In this document: piece by piece, positions 53,876-62,062 of the stretch
Layout of the letters: every line of letters starts with the position of its first letter
Position numbering within the stretch: the stretch's first letter is position 1
Assembly (NCBI RefSeq): GCF_900890425.1
Contig: NZ_CAAHFG010000002.1
Coordinates: 682,001 to 746,000, forward strand
Direction of reading: 5' to 3'
DNA: 64,000 nucleotides
From: Pontiella desulfatans
GTDB lineage: Bacteria > Verrucomicrobiota > Kiritimatiellia > Kiritimatiellales > Pontiellaceae
Translations under genes and position numbers: made by a program
Notes under the pieces: model-generated
Seen by the model: only the letters and a program-made list of their open reading frames with translations
Database searches by the model: none
What the model was told of the DNA's origin: nothing

Positions 53876-54779
53876 CGCTTTTTTCCTCGTTGGAACAACC
53901 GCTTCCGGGAAGAGCGCGGTGGCGCAACACATCGCAGAGCACACAGGCCATCTGATTGTTTCCGCCGACTCGATGAACCTCTACCGGGGCATGGATATCG
54001 GCACCGCGAAGCCCTCGTTGGCCGAGCGCGCCAAGGCCGACTATGCCGGCTTCGACCTGGCCGAACCGACCGAAAAGTTCAATGTTTCCGCCTATCTCGA
54101 CGCCGTTCGTCCCGCCTTCGAATCCGGGCGCGAAATCATTGTGGCCGGCGGCACCGGGCTCTACGTCAAGTGCCTCACCGAAGGCTTCGACGATGTTCCG
54201 CCGGAAGTGCCCGCCCTGCGCGCCGAGCTCGAAGCTCTCGATTACCCTGCCCTTGAAAAACGGGCGAAGGAAGAGGCCCCGGCCTTGTATCAAGATTTAA
54301 CCGAGGACGACCGGCAAAACCCCCGCCGCCTCATCCGCATCATTGAACGTACCGCAGGCGTCTCGCCTGCCCCGCAGAACAGATCCTGGAACACCAAGCC
54401 CAAGCCCACCATCGTTGGCCTCCACGTTGAGCGCGAAGTTCTCCTGCGGCGCATCGAACGGCGCGTCGAACAAATGTACGGCGCCGGCCTGCTCGAGGAA
54501 GCCCGCGAGTTGATCAAGCTCGACCTCTCCCAAACCGCCCTGCAGGCCATTGGTTATGCCGAAGCCTTTGGCGTTCTCAACCAGGCAATGACCTTGGAGC
54601 AGGCCAAGGAAAGAACCATCATCCGAACCCGCCAGCTCGCCAAGCGCCAAATGACCTGGTTCCGCAACCAGCTCCATGTGGAATGGGTCGGTACGGCGGA
54701 TTATCCAACAACCGAAAAACTCGCCGAAGCCGTTTCGGATGCGTGGAAAAAACACGGTGCAACGCCTGTGGAGATATGA
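53868..54779 (+). CDS. miaA: tRNA dimethylallyltransferase
   Basis: 303 aa. P-loop FFLVGTTASGKSAVAQHIAE, then VSADSMNLYRGMDIGTAKPS, AGGTGLYVKCLTEGFDD and the C-terminal RTRQLAKRQMTWFRNQLHVE. It prenylates A37 of UNN-reading tRNAs. The stop codon TGA is immediately followed by the first arm of a CCACGAAA hairpin. Confidence 0.96.
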   Translation: MASAFFLVGTTASGKSAVAQHIAEHTGHLIVSADSMNLYRGMDIGTAKPSLAERAKADYAGFDLAEPTEKFNVSAYLDAVRPAFESGREIIVAGGTGLYVKCLTEGFDDVPPEVPALRAELEALDYPALEKRAKEEAPALYQDLTEDDRQNPRRLIRIIERTAGVSPAPQNRSWNTKPKPTIVGLHVEREVLLRRIERRVEQMYGAGLLEEARELIKLDLSQTALQAIGYAEAFGVLNQAMTLEQAKERTIIRTRQLAKRQMTWFRNQLHVEWVGTADYPTTEKLAEAVSDAWKKHGATPVEI

Positions 54780-54853
54780 ACCACGAAATACACTAAACAC
54801 ACGAAAACAGTTCCATCCGTGAGCCTTTCGTGTATTTAGTGTGTTTCGTGGTT
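54779..54853. repeat. Solo inverted repeat of the CCACG family
   Basis: Arms of 28 bases, 54779-54806 (AACCACGAAATACACTAAAC, then ACACGAAA) and 54826-54853, match at 26 of 28 positions. The spacer is 19 bases with no gene. The first arm begins in the last base of the miaA stop codon and the second ends 10 nt before the hflX ATG. Confidence 0.9.
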
Positions 54854-54863
54854 GGGAATAAAC

Positions 54864-56162
54864 ATGCCTGAGCTTTTAGAAACACAAAATAACGAAACCG
54901 AAACGGTTTTACTCATTGGCGTCGTCCTGCGCGGCGAGGAGGAGTGGAAGGTCAAGGACACGATGGACGAGCTGGCGCAGCTTGCGGAGAGCGCCGGTGC
55001 CGTTGTGGCCGGACGTTTCCTGGTGCGCCAGCAAAAGATCAAGGCCGGGCATTACATCGGCACCGGCAAGGCGGAGGAGATCTCCGACTGGATCAAGGAG
55101 AACCGCGTTTCGATGGTGGTGTTCGACGACGATCTCACACCGGCGCAAGGCCGCAACCTCCAGAATGTTTTTGAAACGCGCGTGCTCGACCGCACGCAGC
55201 TCATTCTCGATATCTTCGCGCAACGCGCCCAGACCAAGGAGGGCTGCCTTCAGGTTGAACTCGCGCAGCACCAGTATCTGCTGCCGCGCCTGCGCAACAT
55301 GTGGACCCACCTTGAGCGCCAGAAGGGCGGAATCGGCCTGCGCGGGCCCGGCGAAACCCAGCTCGAAATGGACCGCCGCCGTCTGCAGGATCTGGTGCGC
55401 ACCCTCAAGCGCGACCTCGAACTCGTGCGAACGCGCCGTACCGAACAGCGGCGGGGCCGCCGTCGCCATGGATGGGCGCTGGTCTCCATTGTCGGCTACA
55501 CCAATGCCGGCAAGTCCACCTTGCTCAACCGCCTTTCCGGCGCGGACATCTATACCGAAAACCAGCTCTTCGCCACCCTCGATCCGACGACCCGCCAAGT
55601 GGAGCTCCCGAACCACGAACCGATGCTGATGACCGATACGGTGGGCTTCATCCAAAAACTGCCGCACCATCTCGTCGATTCATTCAAGGCGACGCTGGAA
55701 GAGGTGGTGGAAGCCGATCTGCTCGTTCATGTAATCGATGCCTCGCACCCGCAAGTCGAAACGCAGATCGAGGCCGTCCACAAGGTGCTCGACGAAATCG
55801 GCGGCCTTGAAAAGCCGATGCTCTATGTCTTCAACAAGATCGACGACGAGAAAGGGCGCAATGCCGCCAAACGGCTCGCGCGGCAATTCCAGAAGTCGGT
55901 CTGCGTCTCCGCGCAGACCGGGGAAAATATCGATGCCTTGTTCGACGAGCTGGCCGACTGCCTCAAGGGCCGCAAGGTGGAGCTGAAGCTTTCCGTCCCG
56001 CTCAGCGAGGGAAAGCTACTCTCGGTCCTCCAGAAAAACGCCTCCATTCTCGAGCAGGAATACGAAGGCGACCGAGCCGACCTCCTCGTTCGTGTCTCCC
56101 CCCAGCTCGCTGCGCAGTGCCGACCTTTTTCAACGGAAGAAGAGCCAGAAAACGAATGGTAA
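54864..56162 (+). CDS. hflX: GTPase HflX
   Basis: 432 aa from ATG 54864. The N-terminal HflX domain (GRFLVRQQKIKAGHYIGTGK, VFDDDLTPAQGRNLQNVFET) is followed by RLRNMWTHLERQKGGIGLRG and the G domain: G1 VGYTNAGKSTLLNRLSG, G3 LMTDTVGFIQKLPHHLV, G4 VFNKIDDEKG. HflX splits stalled or hibernating ribosomes. miaA is upstream, as in many bacteria, though hfq is missing and a hairpin separates the two. Confidence 0.94.
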   Translation: MPELLETQNNETETVLLIGVVLRGEEEWKVKDTMDELAQLAESAGAVVAGRFLVRQQKIKAGHYIGTGKAEEISDWIKENRVSMVVFDDDLTPAQGRNLQNVFETRVLDRTQLILDIFAQRAQTKEGCLQVELAQHQYLLPRLRNMWTHLERQKGGIGLRGPGETQLEMDRRRLQDLVRTLKRDLELVRTRRTEQRRGRRRHGWALVSIVGYTNAGKSTLLNRLSGADIYTENQLFATLDPTTRQVELPNHEPMLMTDTVGFIQKLPHHLVDSFKATLEEVVEADLLVHVIDASHPQVETQIEAVHKVLDEIGGLEKPMLYVFNKIDDEKGRNAAKRLARQFQKSVCVSAQTGENIDALFDELADCLKGRKVELKLSVPLSEGKLLSVLQKNASILEQEYEGDRADLLVRVSPQLAAQCRPFSTEEEPENEW

Positions 56163-56174
56163 AAGGGGGGGGGG

Positions 56175-57707
56175 ATGAAGAAGAACGTCTATTCTGCTCT
56201 GATGTCGTTGGTTCTCTGCGGTACGGCTGCGTTTGCTAAACCGGAGTTTGTGGGCTACGAAGCCTTTGGGGCGATTGGGGATGGGGAGGCAGACGATCTT
56301 CCGGCCATTTGCAAGGCGCACGAGTATGCCAACGAACACGCCTTGCCGGTCCGTTCGAATCCGAAGGCAACCTATCATCTGGGCCGCAGGGCGTTGACCG
56401 CCGTGATTTCCACCGACACCGACTGGAGCACCTCCCGTTTCGTGATCGATGACCGGGATGTTGAAAACCACCAAAAGTCGCTCTTCGAAGTCCGCTCCAG
56501 GCTGCAACCGGAGAAGCTGCGGATCGACCGGTTGACGCGCGATCAAAAGCAGCTCGGGGCCTATCCTTCCCGCGACTGCTTTGTGATGGTGGAAAACAGG
56601 AACAGACGGCGATATATTCGAAGGGGCCTGAACCAGAATAGCGGAAGCCCCCAACACGACTGCTTCATCCTGCGCAAGGACGGATCGATTGCTTCTCCCA
56701 TCGACTGGGACTATGAGACCATCACCAAAGTGGTTGCCCGGCCGATCGATAAAGCAACGCTGAGCTTGCGGGGCGGCGTTTTCGCAACCATTGCAAACCG
56801 CATGGAACAAAAGCAGGGGTATAACTACTGGTCGCGCAATATCGTGGTTTCACGCTCCAACACGGTGGTGGAAAACCTGAAGCATTATGTGAAAGGGGAG
56901 ACCGAGGTCGGCCATCCTTATTCCGGTTTCATCAACGTCCGGGATTGCGCCGACATAACGCTGCGGAATTGTTTCGCCACGGGGCACAAAACCTACAAGA
57001 CCATTGGTGCGGCCGGGAAGCCGGTGAGCATGGGGTCGTATGATTATAGCATGAACAATGTGGTGAACCTGCGGCTGATCGGGTGCCGCATGGAGGGCAT
57101 CCTGGATCGGAGCCGCTGGGGGGTCATTGGTTCCAACTTTTGTAAGAACATACTCGTGCAGGATTGCGAGCTCTCCCGCATGGATGTCCACCAAGGGGTT
57201 TCGGGAACCTACACGATTCGGGGCTCTACGCTGGGATATGCGGGGCTCAACGCCATTGGGCGAGGGTTGCTGACGGTGGAGGACTCAACACTCTACGGCA
57301 ATAACCTGATTCATTTCCGAAGCGACTACGGCAGCACGTGGGAGGGCGATGTGCTGATCAGGAAGTGCCGTTGGGTTCCGGGTGGAGGCGCAACCATGAC
57401 CCCGTATATGATCGGGGTTCAAAATGATGGTATGCACGATTTCGGCTACCCCTGTTTCATGCCGCGCCACATCACCATTGAAAACCTGATGGTGGAGGAT
57501 GGTCATGCCCCGGATGGCTATGACGGCATGTATGTGTTTGCCAACCCTGATGCAATCGGCAAAAAGCACGGTGCCGAACGACCTTTTCCATATCGGCTGA
57601 CTGAAACGGTATCGATTCGCGGGCTCCAAACCGCCAGCGGGAAAAGGCCGAAGATATCGACGAACCAGGCGCTTAGGAACAGCGTGTTGCTAAGGGAAAA
57701 GAACTGA
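56175..57707 (+). CDS. Secreted parallel beta-helix protein (pectate-lyase superfamily)
   Basis: 510 aa with a signal peptide (MKKNVYSALMSLVLCGTAAFA). The opening YEAFGAIGDGEADDLPAICK is the PF12708-type pectate-lyase start, followed by repeated helix rungs (SRNIVVSRSNTVVENLKHYV, SGFINVRDCADITLRNCFAT, NILVQDCELSRMDVHQGV). A glycan-cleaving or glycan-binding role fits, but no catalytic residues are assigned. The ribosome-binding region is a run of nine G (56166-56174) touching the ATG. It converges on the sulfatase operon. Confidence 0.75.
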   Translation: MKKNVYSALMSLVLCGTAAFAKPEFVGYEAFGAIGDGEADDLPAICKAHEYANEHALPVRSNPKATYHLGRRALTAVISTDTDWSTSRFVIDDRDVENHQKSLFEVRSRLQPEKLRIDRLTRDQKQLGAYPSRDCFVMVENRNRRRYIRRGLNQNSGSPQHDCFILRKDGSIASPIDWDYETITKVVARPIDKATLSLRGGVFATIANRMEQKQGYNYWSRNIVVSRSNTVVENLKHYVKGETEVGHPYSGFINVRDCADITLRNCFATGHKTYKTIGAAGKPVSMGSYDYSMNNVVNLRLIGCRMEGILDRSRWGVIGSNFCKNILVQDCELSRMDVHQGVSGTYTIRGSTLGYAGLNAIGRGLLTVEDSTLYGNNLIHFRSDYGSTWEGDVLIRKCRWVPGGGATMTPYMIGVQNDGMHDFGYPCFMPRHITIENLMVEDGHAPDGYDGMYVFANPDAIGKKHGAERPFPYRLTETVSIRGLQTASGKRPKISTNQALRNSVLLREKN

Positions 57708-57744
57708 CCTGGGCGCCCAACCCCGGCGGCTGTCTGCGTTGGGG

Positions 57745-59187
57745 TCAACGGGTTTTCTTGCCGCCGTTCCCTCGGCCTTTGCGGTTGCTGGATGATGGGG
57801 CATAGTCCGGATTCGGTTCCGTAGGCACCGGGGCGTGGATGGCCTTGCGCCAGGCTTGAAGCTTTTGATGCAGCTCGTCGGCCACCTTTATTTTCTCCCG
57901 GGCCAGGTTGCTGGTTTCTCCGGGATCGTCCTTGAGGTTGAACAACTCCACTCGACCGTCCTCGAAATATTCGATCAACTTATAGTCGCCTAGGCGGATG
58001 GCCCCGCACGGGCTGGTCTTTCCGAGATAGCAGGGGAAGTGCCAGTAGAGGGCATCGCGCTTCAAGGTGCCCGTGCCCCGCAGCAAATGAACCAGGCTTT
58101 CTCCATCGACGATGTGCTTCTTCGGAGGGGCCGCTCCCGCAAGTTCGAGCAGGGTGGGGTAGAAGTCGAAGCTCATCACCGGGGTGGTGCACACCTGCGC
58201 AAGTGTGCTTCCGGGCATTCGAACGGCGAGCGGAACGCGGATTCCGCCTTCGGAGAGTTGCCCTTTTCCGCCCTTGAGCGGGGCGTTGGTTCCTTGTTTC
58301 TGCCCGAGGTCGCCGCCGTTGTCGGAGAAGAAGAAAACGACGGTGTTTTCCAGCAACCGGTTTTTCTCCAGCGCAGCGAATAGGCGCCCGACGTTCTGGT
58401 CGACCGCCTCGACGGTGGCGGCATATTCCACCAGGTCGCCGCGCGGGTTGTTGCCTTTATTTTTATATTTCGCCACCAGTTCGGGCTTGGGTTGATAGGG
58501 GCGGTGCACGGCGTGGTAGGCTTGGTAGAGCAGGAACGGACGGCCCTTGTTTTTTTCGATGAACTCGATGCCCTTGTCGGTCAGCCGGTCGGTCACATAT
58601 TCTTCGCCTTCGAAATAGTTCAGCGCCGGGCCGCCGGAATTGCGGCTGTCGGAACCCTCCATCTGATGCTGGAAGCCCAGTTGCTTGGGTTCGATGGCAT
58701 AGTCGAATCCCTTGGCCAACGGCATGCTTTCCGGCTCGCGGCTGCGGCCGAGGTTCCACATGCCGACGCAGGCGCTGGTGTAACCCGCGGTTTTCAGTGC
58801 TTCGGCGATCGTCACCGAGTCCGCCGGGAGGCGTTGCGTGTTCTCGATCGGGATGAGCTTGTTGCGGGTGTCGCCGCGCTTGGATTCGCCGACGGTGTAG
58901 ACGCCGTGGCGCGGCGTGTATTGCCCGGTCAGGATGCATGCGCGGGTGGGGGCGCAGTTGGGTGCGTTGCAGTAGGCGTTGGTGAAGACCACCCCCTCCT
59001 TTGCGATGCGGTCGATGTTCGGCGTTTCAATGAATTCGTTGCCCATGAATCCAACGTCGCCCCAGCCCAGGTCGTCGATCAGGATAAAGACAACGTTGGG
59101 TTTAGGCGCTGGCCGAATGCCGAAGGCCGATTGCCGGTTGATTAGCGTGGATGCGGCGGTAAATGCGATGAATGCCCTGCGGTTCAT
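57745..59187 (-). CDS. Sulfatase (type I, Cys formylglycine)
   Basis: 480 aa from ATG 59187. A hydrophobic N-terminus (FIAFTAASTLI) suggests export. The formylglycine site is C78 in CAPTRACILTG; metal residues are in FILIDDLGWGDVGF and FFFSDNGGDLG; the substrate lysine is in LKGGKGQLSEGGIRVP. The otherwise strongly conserved GKWHLG reads GMWNLG (M143, N145), losing the usual Lys and His of the sulfate pocket. The C-terminal tail is Arg/Lys/Gly-rich. It is the last gene of the four-gene operon. Its sulfated substrate, probably a polysaccharide, is unknown. Confidence 0.88.
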   Translation of the reverse strand: MNRRAFIAFTAASTLINRQSAFGIRPAPKPNVVFILIDDLGWGDVGFMGNEFIETPNIDRIAKEGVVFTNAYCNAPNCAPTRACILTGQYTPRHGVYTVGESKRGDTRNKLIPIENTQRLPADSVTIAEALKTAGYTSACVGMWNLGRSREPESMPLAKGFDYAIEPKQLGFQHQMEGSDSRNSGGPALNYFEGEEYVTDRLTDKGIEFIEKNKGRPFLLYQAYHAVHRPYQPKPELVAKYKNKGNNPRGDLVEYAATVEAVDQNVGRLFAALEKNRLLENTVVFFFSDNGGDLGQKQGTNAPLKGGKGQLSEGGIRVPLAVRMPGSTLAQVCTTPVMSFDFYPTLLELAGAAPPKKHIVDGESLVHLLRGTGTLKRDALYWHFPCYLGKTSPCGAIRLGDYKLIEYFEDGRVELFNLKDDPGETSNLAREKIKVADELHQKLQAWRKAIHAPVPTEPNPDYAPSSSNRKGRGNGGKKTR

Positions 59188-60287
59188 TTTCTTCCTTTCT
59201 GTCCACGGTTGAAGCCATAGGTGTTCGAACCCCGGTCTTCGGCTTTGAAGCGGATGGTGTATTCCTGCGTCAGGGCCATGCACAGGTCGGGGGTGCAGCC
59301 GAAGTAGTGTAGCTCCAGCCCGATGTCGCCGGGCGTTTTGTCCGCTTTAATGTCCACCCAGAATTGGCGGGGCAGGGTGTCGGAATCGCCTTCGCCTTTT
59401 TTAGCGGTTGCCGAGGCAGGAGTGGCCTCGACGCCTTTGGGCAACCCCAGTTCATATTTCATCGGCGGCGCCAGGTTGTTCCAGTGGGCGCCGTGGATCG
59501 GATCGGGATAGAATCCGAGGAAAAGACGACCGGTGCCGGTCTTGAGCAGCTCGGGCGTGGCCTCTGCGCGTAGCTTCACATAGTAGGTTTCTTCCGGCTT
59601 GGCCGGGATGATCGAAAGAGTGGAGAGTCCGTCGGGACGCGCAACGCCGAGTTGGGAGTCTTCGTTGATGGCCTTGGATTGCTTCTCCACCTGCGGCAGC
59701 TCCAGATCGGTGGTTTGGGTGGGTTTGGCAACGGGGCCGACCGCTTTGGCGAGCGCGGCGCGCAGCCCATCCGCATCCATTTTCGGGGCCGCCCAGATCA
59801 GGGTTCCGTCCGGGGAAACCAAATAGATCGAGTTGGAGCCCGAGCGTAGGCCGATGCGAATGGAATCGTCGATGGTGTCGGCGATCCACGGAGCTTTGGT
59901 GCCCAGTTTATGGCGGGCTTCTTCGAGCTGAAGCAGACGTTCCTGCAGGTTTTGCGCCTGTAGGTATCCGTTGAGTTCGGGATGGCGGAGGCTTTTGTAG
60001 AAGTAGAAAAACTGAACGCCTTTGGGGGCATAGTCCGCATAGGCCGCCTCGACCCCGGGATAGCTTCGGTGGAATTCCGGGCAGGTCAGGCACCCGGCTT
60101 TCAGGACCGTGTATTTCCCTTTGCACAGCGCGCGCAACTTCACGGGGGTTCCTTCGGCGGTATATGCATTCAAATCGGGAAGGGGGCCGCTGCCGAGAAC
60201 ACCACCTTTGGGCACAGAGCCGGAGCGTTGGGCTCCGGCTGAGAGGGCCATGCTTCCAATGACGATCCATAGAACACGACTCTTCAT
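59184..60287 (-). CDS. Secreted thioredoxin-fold, deiodinase-like protein
   Basis: 367 aa with a signal peptide (VLWIVIGSMALSAGA). The N-terminal half resembles the iodothyronine deiodinase-like/peroxiredoxin branch of the thioredoxin fold: VLKAGCLTCPEFHRSYPGVE (C66-x-x-C69), GVQFFYFYKSLRHPELNGYL, then WIADTIDDSIRIGLRSGSNS and IYLVSPDGTLI. The C-terminal half (about 230-350) is a separate, beta-rich domain. Iodine chemistry is not implied; a redox role is more likely. Both ends overlap neighbours by ATGA. Confidence 0.7.
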   Translation of the reverse strand: MKSRVLWIVIGSMALSAGAQRSGSVPKGGVLGSGPLPDLNAYTAEGTPVKLRALCKGKYTVLKAGCLTCPEFHRSYPGVEAAYADYAPKGVQFFYFYKSLRHPELNGYLQAQNLQERLLQLEEARHKLGTKAPWIADTIDDSIRIGLRSGSNSIYLVSPDGTLIWAAPKMDADGLRAALAKAVGPVAKPTQTTDLELPQVEKQSKAINEDSQLGVARPDGLSTLSIIPAKPEETYYVKLRAEATPELLKTGTGRLFLGFYPDPIHGAHWNNLAPPMKYELGLPKGVEATPASATAKKGEGDSDTLPRQFWVDIKADKTPGDIGLELHYFGCTPDLCMALTQEYTIRFKAEDRGSNTYGFNRGQKGRK

Positions 60288-62062
60288 TTCCGGCCACCTT
60301 TACCCTTCGGGGCCTTGTCCATTTCTTCCTTGGAGATCGAGCCGCTTTTGTCCGTATCGGTTTCATCGAACTTACGTTTTGTTTTGGTCTCGTCGAAGTC
60401 GCCCCCGCGCCGTTCCTTTTCGCTGGCGGCGAACTCTTCGAACGAAACCAAGCCGTCGGTATTGGCGTCCATCTGGGCGAAGCGATCGGCGTTGCCAGAG
60501 CGTGCGGGCTGGTTTTGAATTGCTTGGTTCTGCCTAACGGAGCTGGAAGCTCCGTCTACGTTGCCGGGCTGCGGGAATTTTTCATCCGCCGGATTGCGCC
60601 GGGCGGGACGCTGTACGACATCGGAGATCAGGCCTTTCGGGGTGAGGTCCTTGCCTTTCAGCGCGGGGTGGTCGGCGGCATAGCGGTAGCAACGGAAAAC
60701 GGAGTTGGCCATGGGGACCATGTCGCCGATGGTTTTGAGTACACCGAACTCCTTGGTGATGGGATTGATGTATTCCCACACCAGCTCGCATTGCGGGGTC
60801 ACTTCGAAAAAGTGGCCTTCGGTGTCGGAGCAGATGAGGGTGTTGCCGTTGGGCAGGCGCTGGCAGCCCGCACCGATATGGCTGAAGAAGCCCTGGTTCG
60901 ATTTGGAGCCATAGAGCCAAACAATTTGCCTGGAGAGGTTGCGGGGCGTCTTGTGCATGTCGGGATGGTAGGACTGGCGGACATAGCCCGCATCCGGCGG
61001 GTTGACATAGCGTCCGTTTTTCATGCCATCGATTTCATAGATGTACGACTGGGCAGTCTGCTCGAACAGGTATTGCCCATTGTTGAAGACCAGAAAATTT
61101 CCGGCGCCCGGAAGCCCGGCGTCGATCCACTGCACGTCGTGCGCGCCGCCGATCTGCTTGTGGCCGGAGGAGCCCTTCGTCCAGTTTTCGTTGACGCTGG
61201 GCGGGTCGCCCTGTTCGTAGCGCGCGGGATCGCCGAAGCGGTAGAGGAAGTCGCCCTTCGGGCCCTTGGCCTCTTCGGTGGTGGTGTTGTGGTCGATCAC
61301 ATAGAACTCGCCCTGCACGGAGTTGATCACCACCTGGTCGAGCTCGGGGTTGTAGTCCATCGAGTTGCAGTGCAGCCAGTCGCCGCGCATGCCTTTGCCG
61401 GGCAGGTTCATGTTGAGCCGGTGCGGAGCATCGGCGATGTTTTCGACATGGTTCGGCTTGTCGGGATCCATATCCTGTACGAGGTGGTCGAAGAAGCACC
61501 ATTCCCAAACCACGTTGCCGGCCATGTCGACTTCCACAATGGCATCGACCATCGTTTTGCCGCCTTTGGCCAGCCGCCCGCCGCGGTTTCCTTCGCCACC
61601 TTCCGACGGCGCCTTTGCGGGATCGACGCCGATGGCCAGCGCCATTTCGCGGGTGATGGTCTTTCCGGAGATATAGAGCGTGGTCGGTGCGTTCAGCCGT
61701 TTGTTGAAGATGCGTACGAAGTCGTGGTGGGGCGCATGGTTGGGCCGCGTCTCCTCATACGTCCAAACCACATTGCCGTCCCAGTCCAGCTCCTGGAACC
61801 CCTTGAACGAACTGGGATCGTCCTGCATGGCGTCGAGCAGGTTCCCGTTTTCGAGGAAGCGCGGGTTGGTGCCGATGCGCCACTCCTTCACCAGCCGGCC
61901 TTCCATGTCGATCAGATAGCTCTTGCCATGCGCCGCGAACAGGGTGTAGCCGTTGAAGGCCTTTTCCGGGTTCCAGTACAGCAGCTCCGTCGGGCCCTGC
62001 AGCGATTCATAGGCGAAGGTGGTGGATGCAATCAAGCTCAGTGCGATGAGTTGCCGTTTCAT
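60284..62062 (-). CDS. Arylsulfotransferase-like protein with C-terminal EF-hands (ASST-2)
   Basis: 592 aa, signal peptide MKRQLIALSLIASTTFA. A six-bladed propeller-type ASST domain covers about residues 30-480 (GYTLFAAHGKSYLIDMEGRL, FQELDWDGNVVWTYEE, HCNSMDYNPELDQVVINSVQ, RLPNGNTLICSDTEGHFFEV). The C-terminus has two EF-hand loops (DANTDGLVSFEEF and DTDKSGSISKEEM). ASST enzymes move sulfate from phenolic esters without PAPS. It is joined by ATGA overlaps to a paralogue upstream and to the thioredoxin-fold gene downstream. Confidence 0.8.
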   Translation of the reverse strand: MKRQLIALSLIASTTFAYESLQGPTELLYWNPEKAFNGYTLFAAHGKSYLIDMEGRLVKEWRIGTNPRFLENGNLLDAMQDDPSSFKGFQELDWDGNVVWTYEETRPNHAPHHDFVRIFNKRLNAPTTLYISGKTITREMALAIGVDPAKAPSEGGEGNRGGRLAKGGKTMVDAIVEVDMAGNVVWEWCFFDHLVQDMDPDKPNHVENIADAPHRLNMNLPGKGMRGDWLHCNSMDYNPELDQVVINSVQGEFYVIDHNTTTEEAKGPKGDFLYRFGDPARYEQGDPPSVNENWTKGSSGHKQIGGAHDVQWIDAGLPGAGNFLVFNNGQYLFEQTAQSYIYEIDGMKNGRYVNPPDAGYVRQSYHPDMHKTPRNLSRQIVWLYGSKSNQGFFSHIGAGCQRLPNGNTLICSDTEGHFFEVTPQCELVWEYINPITKEFGVLKTIGDMVPMANSVFRCYRYAADHPALKGKDLTPKGLISDVVQRPARRNPADEKFPQPGNVDGASSSVRQNQAIQNQPARSGNADRFAQMDANTDGLVSFEEFAASEKERRGGDFDETKTKRKFDETDTDKSGSISKEEMDKAPKGKGGRK

